From Flavobacteriaceae bacterium MAR_2009_75 (GTDB taxonomy: Bacteria; Bacteroidota; Bacteroidia; Flavobacteriales; Flavobacteriaceae), in contig PHTZ01000001.1 of the NCBI GenBank assembly GCA_002813285.1, positions 4,463,501 through 4,527,500 of the forward strand: 64,000 nucleotides of DNA. The letters run 5' to 3'. The first letter of the stretch is position 1; each line of letters starts with the position of its first letter. Position numbers and translations under genes: made by a program. This document shows positions 37,061 through 44,705 of the stretch, piece by piece. The notes under the pieces are model-generated. The model saw nothing but the letters and a program-made list of their open reading frames with translations, did not search any database and was not told where the DNA came from.

Positions 37061-37642
37061 ATGAACCTACAGACCGAAGACTCAGTATTAGTAAGAGATT
37101 ACATCGCCGGGGAAGAAAAAGCCTTGGAAATTTTAATCAACCGTCACAATCAAAGAATTTCAAGTTTTATCTATTCTAAGGTTTTAGATAAAGACATCAC
37201 TGAAGACATCTTTCAAGACACATTCATTAAAGTTATTCGTACCCTTAAGAAGGGCACTTACAGTGAAGAGGGTAAATTTTTACCATGGGTTATGCGAATT
37301 GCCCATAATTTGATCATTGATCATTTTAGAAAAAACAAAAGAATGCCAATGTTCGAAGGAAATGATGATTTCAATATCTTTTCAGTAATCGGAGATGAAA
37401 AATTAAATGCTGAAAAGCAACTGATCAAAGACCAAATTAATACAGACCTTAGACATTTAGTAGAAGAATTACCAGATGATCAAAAAGAAGTTTTAGAGAT
37501 GCGCATCTATAAAGATATGAGCTTCAAAGAAATTTCTGAAAACACCGGAGTTAGCATAAACACAGCTTTAGGAAGAATGCGTTATGCATTGATCAACCTT
37601 CGAAAGATTATCGAAAAGCATAATATCGTACTGACAAATTAA
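37061..37642 (+). CDS. ECF-type RNA polymerase sigma factor (copy 2)
   Basis: 193 aa from the ATG at 37061, equal in length to copy 1 and very similar throughout, including DITEDIFQDTFIKVIRTL and FKEISENTGVSINTALGRMR. The region-4 helix is identical to copy 1 over many residues, so both probably recognise closely related promoters. The differences lie in the N-terminus and the linker (EDSVLVRDYIAGEEKA; GNDDFNIFSVIGDEKL). A 47-aa gene follows 70 bases later. Confidence 0.92.
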   Translation: MNLQTEDSVLVRDYIAGEEKALEILINRHNQRISSFIYSKVLDKDITEDIFQDTFIKVIRTLKKGTYSEEGKFLPWVMRIAHNLIIDHFRKNKRMPMFEGNDDFNIFSVIGDEKLNAEKQLIKDQINTDLRHLVEELPDDQKEVLEMRIYKDMSFKEISENTGVSINTALGRMRYALINLRKIIEKHNIVLTN

Positions 37643-37676
37643 TATTCACCCAAAGCATATAACAATATTTCATATG

Positions 37677-37700
37677 TAGTTGCGTTATCCTTAGTATAAC
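37677..37700. promoter_or_regulatory. Conserved dyad before the second 47-aa gene (GTTAT-N7-ATAAC)
   Basis: TAGTTGCGTTAT, then CCTTAGT and ATAAC, 12 bases before the ATG at 37713. It matches the block before the first 47-aa gene except for one inserted base and a few substitutions in the spacer. Confidence 0.45.
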
Positions 37701-37712
37701 TATGCAGCTATT

Positions 37713-37856
37713 ATGGAAAAAATCTACTCTGATAACCTTGAAAGAGGTGAAATCGTAAAAACAAGTTCAGAGACAATCCAATTTTTATTGGGTTTCTCAA
37801 AGCAGTTACACGTTATCGAATACGAGAAGTTTCGATTTGAGAACAGTTTAAATTAA
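37713..37856 (+). CDS. 47-aa protein paired with sigma factor (copy 2)
   Basis: 47 aa starting MEKIYSDNLERGEIVKTSS, aligned gaplessly with the product at 36534. The conserved core TIQFLLGFSKQLHVIE reads as an amphipathic helix. It may be a small sigma-interacting or regulatory protein; that is inference from position and duplication only. It ends 3 bases before a bidirectional terminator. Confidence 0.75.
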   Translation: MEKIYSDNLERGEIVKTSSETIQFLLGFSKQLHVIEYEKFRFENSLN

Positions 37857-37859
37857 GAA

Positions 37860-37894
37860 GCAAAAAAGTCTCGCACTTATCGAGACTTTTTTGC
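37860..37894. terminator. Bidirectional terminator between sigma module 2 and nth
   Basis: A perfect 14-bp stem (GCAAAAAAGTCTCG and complement) with a 7-base loop. T-runs occur on both strands. The nth stop codon lies inside it. Confidence 0.92.
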
Positions 37895-38539
37895 TTTTTG
37901 ATATTCTTGAAGAACTGACTTTCTACCGATAGTCTTTGTAATAATATCTTTGTTTAAATTCCAGCCCCTGGCGGGTGAATATTCTCTACCGTACCAGATA
38001 ATTTGAAGGTGCAAATCGTTCCATAATTCTTTTGCGAACAGTCTTTTAGCATCTTTTTCAGTTTGTACCACATTTTTGCCATTCGAAAAACCCCATCGAT
38101 ACATTAAACGATGTATATGGGTGTCTACCGGAAAAGCGGGTATACCAAAAGCCTGCGATACCACTACACTTGCCGTTTTGTGGCCAACAGCGGGTAGTTC
38201 TTTTAAAAGTTCGATATCCGCAGGAACTTCTCCATTATACTTATCGATCAGTATTTTCGATAGTCCGTGAATACCTTTTGATTTCATCGGTGATAAACCG
38301 ACAGGTTTAATAATTTCTCGTATTTCTTCTACCGATAATTCTGCCATTTTCCATGGGTTGTCGGCTCTTTCAAAAAGTAATGGCGTAATCTGATTGACCC
38401 TAACATCGGTACTTTGAGCCGACATTAATACAGCAATCAATAGCGTGTATGGGTCTTTATGGTCTAATGGAACCGGAATCTTTGGATATAATTCTTGTAA
38501 TGTTTTAATTGTAAACTCAACCTTTTCGGCTTTAGTCAT
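37877..38539 (-). CDS. nth: Endonuclease III (DNA glycosylase/AP lyase), without cysteines
   Basis: 220 aa. The helix-hairpin-helix is ELPAVGHKTASVV with the catalytic lysine K121, and the catalytic aspartate is D139 in FPVDTHIHR. It excises oxidised pyrimidines and nicks the abasic site. Most homologues hold a [4Fe-4S] cluster by four cysteines in the C-terminal loop; here that segment reads GREYSPARGWNLNKD and the whole protein has no cysteine. The cluster cannot be bound. The rest of the fold looks intact. It reads minus and converges on sigma module 2. Confidence 0.93.
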   Translation of the reverse strand: MTKAEKVEFTIKTLQELYPKIPVPLDHKDPYTLLIAVLMSAQSTDVRVNQITPLLFERADNPWKMAELSVEEIREIIKPVGLSPMKSKGIHGLSKILIDKYNGEVPADIELLKELPAVGHKTASVVVSQAFGIPAFPVDTHIHRLMYRWGFSNGKNVVQTEKDAKRLFAKELWNDLHLQIIWYGREYSPARGWNLNKDIITKTIGRKSVLQEYQKAKKSR

Positions 38540-38603
38540 TTTTACTTAGTTTCGTTTGATAATTAGAATAGAAATACGAATTTAACTTAAAATATCTACT
38601 CAT

Positions 38604-39050
38604 ATGTTGAAAGTGGGCGACCAGGTTCCGGAGTTCTTGTCAAAGGATCATGACGAAACCATCATAAAATTATCAGATTATCAAGGTAAAAAGCTAATTG
38701 TCTTTTTTTACCCAAGAGCAAATACTCCGGGGTGCACGGCTGAGGCCTGTAATCTGAGGGATAATTATAACGAATTGAAATCGGCTGGTTATGAGCTACT
38801 TGGGGTTAGTGCAGATACGGTCAAGAAGCAATCTAATTTCAAAGCAAAGTATGAGTTGCCTTTTCCTTTATTGGCCGATGAAGACCACACTGTTATCAAT
38901 ACATTTGGAGTGTGGGGACCAAAAAAATTCATGGGGAAAGAGTTTGAAGGCATAATTAGAACAACGTTTGTACTCAATGAAGAGGGTGTTGTCGAAAAGG
39001 TGATAGAAAAGGTTAAAACCAAAGATCACGCTGCGCAAATCTTAGGTTAG
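38604..39050 (+). CDS. bcp: Thioredoxin-dependent thiol peroxidase (Bcp/PrxQ)
   Basis: 148 aa. The peroxidatic cysteine is C44 in ANTPGCTAEAC, and the resolving cysteine is C49, the five-residue spacing of the alpha-type PrxQ/Bcp subgroup. The fold motif FFYPRANTPGC is typical. It reduces hydrogen peroxide and alkyl hydroperoxides with electrons from thioredoxin. The 64-base gap to the divergent nth gene holds both promoters. Confidence 0.95.
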   Translation: MLKVGDQVPEFLSKDHDETIIKLSDYQGKKLIVFFYPRANTPGCTAEACNLRDNYNELKSAGYELLGVSADTVKKQSNFKAKYELPFPLLADEDHTVINTFGVWGPKKFMGKEFEGIIRTTFVLNEEGVVEKVIEKVKTKDHAAQILG

Positions 39051-39079
39051 AAATCAGTTTTGCCCGAAGTAGGTTCAAA

Positions 39080-39109
39080 AAAAAATCCCGAATATTTTCG
39101 GGATTTTTT
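39080..39109. terminator. Bidirectional terminator between bcp and the next gene
   Basis: AAAAAATCCCGAA and TTCGGGATTTTTT form a perfect 13-bp stem with a 4-base loop. Confidence 0.92.
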
Positions 39110-39126
39110 AAGTTATAGAAAATTTC

Positions 39127-40587
39127 TTAAACCTTATCGTCTTCGTTTTTTAGAAGCTTACGGGTAAAAAGATTTTTTTCTTTAATGGTATCGGGTATAC
39201 CTTCTGGTAACATATCTTCCCAACCCTCTTCGTCGTTAATAATTTTCTTAAGAACATCCCTTGAAAATATATGCATAATTTCAGGGTCGTAATCGATAAT
39301 ATCCATCACTTTGCCATTGTACTTAAAGAACTTATAAAGTTCTTTCATTCTCGGGTGAACCTTAGCATTGTTGCTGGTCATAATTTGACCGGTTTCTGCA
39401 TTTTTCATTGGGTATAAGTACACCTGAAGTTCTTTGAAAAATAATTTTCCGAAGGCTTCTAAAATACCCCCACTAAGGTGTCGGTAATATTTCTCGTCGA
39501 AAATATCGACCAAATTGTTTACGCCCATGGTCAAGCCAATCTTGGCCTTAGTGTAATTGTTTAAATATTCAACTAATTTATAATACTCTTGAAATTTAGA
39601 AATCATAACCGTATGGCCTAAAGCACATAGCAGTTCTGCCCGATCCATAAAATCTTGTTCATCTATTTCTCCCGATGCTTTTAAATTCGAAAGGGTAATC
39701 TCGAAAATCACAATAGTATTGTCTTGGTCTACCGCTTGATCTCTAACAAAAATATCGTGTGACTTATGAAACATATCCATATTCACCTTGGTTACAGGGC
39801 GAAAACTACCTCTAAGGGCCAGAATATTTTTCTTGTAGAGTACGGCTGCGGGTAACAAGTTATTTCCGTCTGGCCCGAACATCACCGCATCGGTCATGTC
39901 GTTACGAATCAGTTGAAGACTCATCAAACGGTTGTCTACATCTTTAAAGTTAGGACCAGAAAAGTTAATCATATCTATCTCGACCGTATCCTTATCAATA
40001 TGGTCGTATAAATATTTAAGCATTTTTCTTGGTTTATGGTATTTGTAAAAGGCACCATAAATTAAATTAACACCTAATATACCCAACGTTTCTTGCTGTA
40101 AGCGTGCTTCGTTCTGTTTGAATCGTATATGCAAGACGATTTCATCGAATTCTTTCTGCTTAGGGTCTAATTGAAAACGAATACCGACCCAGCCGTGACC
40201 CTTATACCGTTTAGAGAAGTCTATGGTGGCGACGGTATTGGCATAAGAAAAGAACAAACGATCAGGGTGTCTGTCTCTACTTATTCGTTCTTCCATCAAT
40301 CGCATCTCATGCGAAAGCATTTTTTTTAAACGAGACTGGGTAACGTAGCGACCATCGGTTTCGATACCGTAGACAGCATCACTAAAATCTTTGTCATAGG
40401 CACTCATTGCTTTAGCAATGGTACCTGAAGCTCCCCCCGACCTAAAAAAATGTCTTGCAGTTTCCTGACCCGCACCTATCTCGGCGAAAGTACCATAGAT
40501 ATCGGGGTTTAGGTTGATTCTAAGGGTTTTAGCCTTTATTGAGGGAATGTTTTCGAAGGTGGAATCTCTTCTTAGAACTGAAGCCAT
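39127..40587 (-). CDS. Conserved protein of unknown function
   Basis: 486 aa, no signal peptide and no membrane segment visible. The sequence is rich in charged residues and looks like a soluble alpha/beta protein (LGILGVNLIYGAFYKYHKPRK, VDIFDEKYYRHLSGGI, EEGWEDMLPEGIPDTI). Closely similar proteins are, to my recollection, widespread in Bacteroidota, but I know no established function. It is alone on the minus strand, separated by a terminator from bcp and by a short gap from a divergent MBL-fold gene. Confidence 0.75.
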   Translation of the reverse strand: MASVLRRDSTFENIPSIKAKTLRINLNPDIYGTFAEIGAGQETARHFFRSGGASGTIAKAMSAYDKDFSDAVYGIETDGRYVTQSRLKKMLSHEMRLMEERISRDRHPDRLFFSYANTVATIDFSKRYKGHGWVGIRFQLDPKQKEFDEIVLHIRFKQNEARLQQETLGILGVNLIYGAFYKYHKPRKMLKYLYDHIDKDTVEIDMINFSGPNFKDVDNRLMSLQLIRNDMTDAVMFGPDGNNLLPAAVLYKKNILALRGSFRPVTKVNMDMFHKSHDIFVRDQAVDQDNTIVIFEITLSNLKASGEIDEQDFMDRAELLCALGHTVMISKFQEYYKLVEYLNNYTKAKIGLTMGVNNLVDIFDEKYYRHLSGGILEAFGKLFFKELQVYLYPMKNAETGQIMTSNNAKVHPRMKELYKFFKYNGKVMDIIDYDPEIMHIFSRDVLKKIINDEEGWEDMLPEGIPDTIKEKNLFTRKLLKNEDDKV

Positions 40588-40664
40588 TTTAACAATTTAG
40601 ATGTAAACAAAGTTAATAAGATCGGGTAATCTATTAAATTATTTAGTTATAAATTTGAGAGCAG

Positions 40665-41441
40665 ATGAAAGAGCCATTAAAAATCACTTTTTTGGGTACG
40701 GGCACTTCTCAAGGAATCCCTATAATAGGTAGCAAACACCCCGTTTGTTTAAGTACCGATACAAAAGATAAAAGGCTACGAGTCTCAATATTGATTTCTT
40801 GGAACGATTATAATTATGTTGTCGATTGCGGACCCGATTTTAGGCAACAGATGCTCGCTCATGATGTCTCAAAGTTAGATGGCATTCTATTTACTCATGA
40901 GCATTCAGACCATACAGCAGGCCTAGATGATATTCGGCCCTTTTTTTTTCGACAAGGCGATATACCCATATTTGCCCAGCAACGCGTCTCCGATTCTCTT
41001 CGAAGACGTTTCGACTATATATTTACAGACGCCAATAGATACCCCGGTGCGCCTGCAGTTGCAGTTAATATTATAGAGAAGGGCAAGCCTTTTTTAATTG
41101 GTGATATAAATGTAATACCAATCGAGGCCAATCACAATCGGGTTCAGGTTTTCGGCTTCCGTTTTCTCGACTTTACGTATCTGACCGATGTAAAGACTAT
41201 CGATGATGAAGAAAAGGAGAAAATCTATGGGACAAAGGTATTGGTGGTAAATGCGCTGCGGGAAGAAGCTCATCATTCACATTTTAACCTTGAAGAAGCC
41301 CTTAAATTTATTGCAGATATACGACCGGAAAGGGCTTATTTGACCCATATCAGTCATCTTTTGGGGTTTCATGAAGAAGTTGAAAAAAAATTACCTGCCG
41401 GTGTACATTTAGCCTACGATAATCTCGTTATAGAATTATAA
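40665..41441 (+). CDS. MBL-fold metallo-hydrolase, PhnP-like
   Basis: 258 aa. The metal-binding motif THEHSDHTAGLDD (HxHxDH) is intact, and further ligands are in IPIEANHN, FTYLTDVK and LTHISHLLGF. The N-terminal FLGTGTSQGIPIIG is typical of the PhnP group, cyclic phosphodiesterases of metal-dependent beta-lactamase fold. There are no phn genes nearby, so the substrate is open. It is followed by a 164-aa protein gene after 23 bases, which may be co-transcribed. Confidence 0.88.
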   Translation: MKEPLKITFLGTGTSQGIPIIGSKHPVCLSTDTKDKRLRVSILISWNDYNYVVDCGPDFRQQMLAHDVSKLDGILFTHEHSDHTAGLDDIRPFFFRQGDIPIFAQQRVSDSLRRRFDYIFTDANRYPGAPAVAVNIIEKGKPFLIGDINVIPIEANHNRVQVFGFRFLDFTYLTDVKTIDDEEKEKIYGTKVLVVNALREEAHHSHFNLEEALKFIADIRPERAYLTHISHLLGFHEEVEKKLPAGVHLAYDNLVIEL

Positions 41442-41464
41442 GTTGTTAAAAACCTACAAGCTTT

Positions 41465-41959
41465 ATGAAAAGTAAAATATTCCTTTACTTGTTTATTTTT
41501 ATGTCATTGATATGTCTCTATCTCTTCGTTAGTAGCGGAAACCTGGCCGAGGCTAAAGAAGAGAACATTGCAAATCTTAAAACGGAAATCGAAGAATTAA
41601 AGGATTCTGTGCGGACCACACAGTTGAAAGTTCTTGAAATGCAATACTTTTCATTGGAAAATAATGATGATGCCCTAGCGTATTATGACCATTTAAACCT
41701 AGAAGACCCATCTCGTTATATTGCCGATAAACTATTGGAAACTAACGAAAGTCAAGGCGATAATCCATTAATACCCTATGAGGGAATGGAAAGTGATTTT
41801 AAAATCAATAAAATTAAAGTTCTGAACCATAAATGGATTTTGACCGACTTTTCAGATGGCAAATATTGGGGCGAATTATTAATTAAATATGAACTAAAGG
41901 ACGATTTAGGAGTTGATTTCACTACCCTTGACCACCTGCTATACACACGTAGCAACTAA
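41465..41959 (+). CDS. Membrane-anchored protein with coiled coil, unknown function
   Basis: 164 aa. One N-terminal transmembrane helix (FLYLFIFMSLICLYLFVS), then a coiled-coil region (about 28-60, KEENIANLKTEIEELKDSV), then a compact domain ending in DHLLYTRSN. No catalytic motif is visible. It follows the MBL hydrolase gene closely, so the two may be one unit. Confidence 0.7.
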   Translation: MKSKIFLYLFIFMSLICLYLFVSSGNLAEAKEENIANLKTEIEELKDSVRTTQLKVLEMQYFSLENNDDALAYYDHLNLEDPSRYIADKLLETNESQGDNPLIPYEGMESDFKINKIKVLNHKWILTDFSDGKYWGELLIKYELKDDLGVDFTTLDHLLYTRSN

Positions 41960-41992
41960 GAGCTATACCTGTTTATAGAATACTATAAAAAG

Positions 41993-42652
41993 TCAAAACT
42001 TATCATTTAACCATTTGTTGAACGCGTAGAAATTCTGTGGTGAAACACCGTGACCTACAGGAAACTCTTCGTATACATGTTCAACACCCAAGTTTTCTAA
42101 AAATTCTGGAGCCCGTTGTGCCCATTCAGGGGGTATAACTTGGTCTACCTGACCGTGAGAAGCATATACTTTTAATGAACTATGATCTTTATCCTCAAAA
42201 TTTTCTTTTAGAATCGATTCATTAATATAACCGCTTAGAGCAATTACATTTTTTATTTTTTCAGGATAGGATAAGGCAACAGAGTAGCTCAATATGGTAC
42301 CCTGGCTAAACCCCAAAAGAGTTACTCTTTTATTATCGAGACCATAAGTAGAACAAGCTTCATCAATAAAAGAAACGATTTTCTCCCTTGAATCTTTAGC
42401 CTGCTCATCATCGCTCCATTTCCCTTGGTCCGCATCAAAATTAATAGCATACCATGCATTGCCAAATGGCTCCATAGGGTAGGGGGCACGAACGGAAACA
42501 ATACAGAGTTCTTCAGGTAGTTCAGGGGCGAAAGAGAATAAATCTTCTTCATTGCTGCCGTAGCCATGAAACATAAATAATACAGCGGGTTTACCTTCTT
42601 GAACCGAAGATGGTCGAATTAAATGTTCCAATGATAGCGGGGCGGTAGTCAT
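41993..42652 (-). CDS. Phospholipase/carboxylesterase-type alpha/beta hydrolase
   Basis: 219 aa. The nucleophile motif is LGFSQGTILSYS, the Asp is in SHGQVDQVIP and the His in EFPVGHGVSPQN, together a complete catalytic triad. The start FMFHGYGSNEEDLF forms the oxyanion region. The family (dienelactone hydrolase/Abhydrolase_2) hydrolyses short-chain esters or acyl groups from lipids or proteins. Cytoplasmic, as there is no signal peptide. Confidence 0.88.
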   Translation of the reverse strand: MTTAPLSLEHLIRPSSVQEGKPAVLFMFHGYGSNEEDLFSFAPELPEELCIVSVRAPYPMEPFGNAWYAINFDADQGKWSDDEQAKDSREKIVSFIDEACSTYGLDNKRVTLLGFSQGTILSYSVALSYPEKIKNVIALSGYINESILKENFEDKDHSSLKVYASHGQVDQVIPPEWAQRAPEFLENLGVEHVYEEFPVGHGVSPQNFYAFNKWLNDKF

Positions 42653-42746
42653 ATCGATTAAGATTTGGGTTTGTTATTCTGAATTTGAATATTAGTAGAT
42701 TGAACTTGCCAACCTTTTTTAAAATGGGTGATGTACTTTACTATTT

Positions 42747-43070
42747 TCAGTTTATAAATGTAAACCATTTTTGAAAATAGGGCCCAAGCACAGGAATAGA
42801 TTGATATTTTTCCGTCAAAGCCCCCATAAAACCATAAAACCACAAGAGGGTGTAGCACAGCATCAAACCAAAAAATGAATACATGTTGCCCCAGTTACTC
42901 GAAAGTATTCCGAAGGCGATAAATAGAAGATGCAGGCCAAAAGCTTGCCGAGTATGAAAACGGGTATATTCGTTTTTCGGTTCGGCGTTCATACTTATGG
43001 CAATCAAAGCCCCTACAATAGTAAAATATGCAATGATAGCGGCACTCTTACCTTCTTTAATAGTATTCAT
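42747..43070 (-). CDS. Small membrane protein, DUF4870-like
   Basis: 107 aa. Three transmembrane segments are visible (AAIIAYFTIVGALIAISM, HLLFIAFGILSSNWG, MLCYTLLWFYGFMGAL), plus the EYTRFHTRQAFGLHL motif, which matches the import-component/DUF4870-like small membrane proteins. The adjacent gene encodes a related protein with the same FHxxQ element, so they appear to be paralogues. Confidence 0.65.
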   Translation of the reverse strand: MNTIKEGKSAAIIAYFTIVGALIAISMNAEPKNEYTRFHTRQAFGLHLLFIAFGILSSNWGNMYSFFGLMLCYTLLWFYGFMGALTEKYQSIPVLGPYFQKWFTFIN

Positions 43071-43125
43071 AAGATTATAAAGGTCTTAAGATAATATAAA
43101 CAATCAATCAGTAAACTTAACTTAT

Positions 43126-43440
43126 TCATTCACCAACAGTGCCAATAACAGGTAAGGGTTGCATCTTTCCGTTAACCGCGTTAACAATGCCCAGAATTAT
43201 TAAAACCAATAAAAGCATACCTATAACTTTAGTTATAATCAAAAGTGAACCTGGCAGAAACCAAGAGAGAACCGAATTAGCAACCCCCGCAATTACTATT
43301 CGTACCGATTGACCGATATGAAATTTCGCAAATTCATTGTTTTTGCTATTGTTCATAAGATACGCCACTATTAGCCCTATGAATGTTAAGTAACTGATGA
43401 TAGCTATAGTTTTTCCTTCGTCTATGGTTGTCTGGTTCAT
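43126..43440 (-). CDS. Small membrane protein, DUF4870-like
   Basis: 104 aa. It has the same layout as the next gene: INEG-like start (TTIDEGKTIAIISYLTFIG), FAKFHIGQSVRIVIAG and three hydrophobic helices. Function unknown. It follows the dihydroorotase-like gene by 11 bases, so it belongs to the BatA operon. Confidence 0.65.
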   Translation of the reverse strand: MNQTTIDEGKTIAIISYLTFIGLIVAYLMNNSKNNEFAKFHIGQSVRIVIAGVANSVLSWFLPGSLLIITKVIGMLLLVLIILGIVNAVNGKMQPLPVIGTVGE

Positions 43441-43451
43441 GGTATTGAATA

Positions 43452-44705
43452 TCAGTTGGTAAATACCCCTTTATTTATTGAGCCGTACACTCGGCCTTTT
43501 AACGTGCTATCGAGAAACATGCTGTTTTTAGACGTTGAACTGATATCGTTCTCTGTGAAAGTATATTCCTCATCGGGATTGTATAAAGTTAAACAAGCCG
43601 AATCACCTTCTTTTATTTGTGGTGTTTCGATGCCAAATCTTTCTCGACCCTTGGCTAGAAGTTCGATGGCCATTTCGGCACCTAAAATCTTGTTCAAAGC
43701 TCCAAATGCACTTTCAAGACCAATACTACCATAAGAGGCATTATCGAATTCGACCCGCTTTTCTTCAATATTCAACGGTGTGTGGTCGCTGGTCACAAAA
43801 TCTATAGTCCCTTCTTTTAAACCCTTGATCAGTGCATTTACGTCTTTAGTTGTTCTTAAAGGCGGCATTACTTTATACGAAGAATCGAATTCTTCAAGAA
43901 CATCATCCGAATAAAATAAATTGTGAATCGCCACACTGCAGGTAACGTCTAGCCCCTTTTTTTTGGCATCTTTGATTAACTTTACAGAATTGGCTGTCGA
44001 GATTGTTGGCACATGTAATTTACCGCCGGTATATTCCAAAATAAATAAATCTCTTACCAATTGAAGCTCTTCTGCCAGAGCTGGTATTCCTTTTAATCCT
44101 AATTTAGTGGATGTTTCCCCTTCGTTAACAATACCCTTTCCTGCTATTTTAGCATCCAATGGAAAGGAAAGCAAAAGCCCGTCAAAATTTTGTGTGTATT
44201 GCAGGGCAATCTTGAGTAAGTTGGAATTTTTCAGAGGATTCTTATAATCATAGAAGCCAACTGCACCGGCATTTTTCATATCGTAAAGCTCCGCCAAATC
44301 TTCACCCTCTCCTCTAACGGTCAGGGTACCCAAAGGGTATAAGTTTGTGGGCTGGTCTTTTGCTGCATTTTTAAGAAAAACGATATCAGAACTACTGTCT
44401 GGCACCGGATGCCCGTTCGGGTTGAGCACGATATCGGTAAAGCCACTTTTAGCGGCAGTATAGAGACCATTGGCAATAGTTTCCCGTTCTTCAAAACCGG
44501 GTTCACCGAAACTTACGCTACTGTCGAACCAACCAATCGACACGTGAAGGTTGTTTAGGTCAACAATTTTGGTTTTAGATTCAGGGTCTATTTTCGAAGC
44601 TATTTTTTCAATAGTTCCGTTTTTTATTAGAATGTCCCTAATCTTTAAATGAAGGTCCTTTTGGGTGTTATCAATTATTTTGGCCGATTTTAAAAGGATG
44701 TTCAT
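43452..44705 (-). CDS. Dihydroorotase-like amidohydrolase lacking the metal-binding histidines
   Basis: 417 aa. The fold and order match class I dihydroorotase, including a start like GFxDSS...GEPGFEERET, and TSDHTPLNIEEK near the end. In catalytic enzymes the first motif is HxHxRxP; here it is S63-V-S65-F-G67-E, so both metal-binding histidines and the arginine are gone. LLLSFPLD replaces the HCED-like third ligand region. It probably is a non-catalytic paralogue, as described for PyrC-like proteins that support aspartate carbamoyltransferase in some bacteria. It overlaps the BatA gene by 4 bases (ATGA), indicating translational coupling. Confidence 0.8.
   Translation of the reverse strand: MNILLKSAKIIDNTQKDLHLKIRDILIKNGTIEKIASKIDPESKTKIVDLNNLHVSIGWFDSSVSFGEPGFEERETIANGLYTAAKSGFTDIVLNPNGHPVPDSSSDIVFLKNAAKDQPTNLYPLGTLTVRGEGEDLAELYDMKNAGAVGFYDYKNPLKNSNLLKIALQYTQNFDGLLLSFPLDAKIAGKGIVNEGETSTKLGLKGIPALAEELQLVRDLFILEYTGGKLHVPTISTANSVKLIKDAKKKGLDVTCSVAIHNLFYSDDVLEEFDSSYKVMPPLRTTKDVNALIKGLKEGTIDFVTSDHTPLNIEEKRVEFDNASYGSIGLESAFGALNKILGAEMAIELLAKGRERFGIETPQIKEGDSACLTLYNPDEEYTFTENDISSTSKNSMFLDSTLKGRVYGSINKGVFTN

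Noticed and set aside
906-37700. CRISPR array or insertion sequence hidden among the short repeats
   Set aside because: The repeats seen are isolated dyads; no regularly spaced direct repeats, transposase or terminal inverted repeats with target duplications were found.
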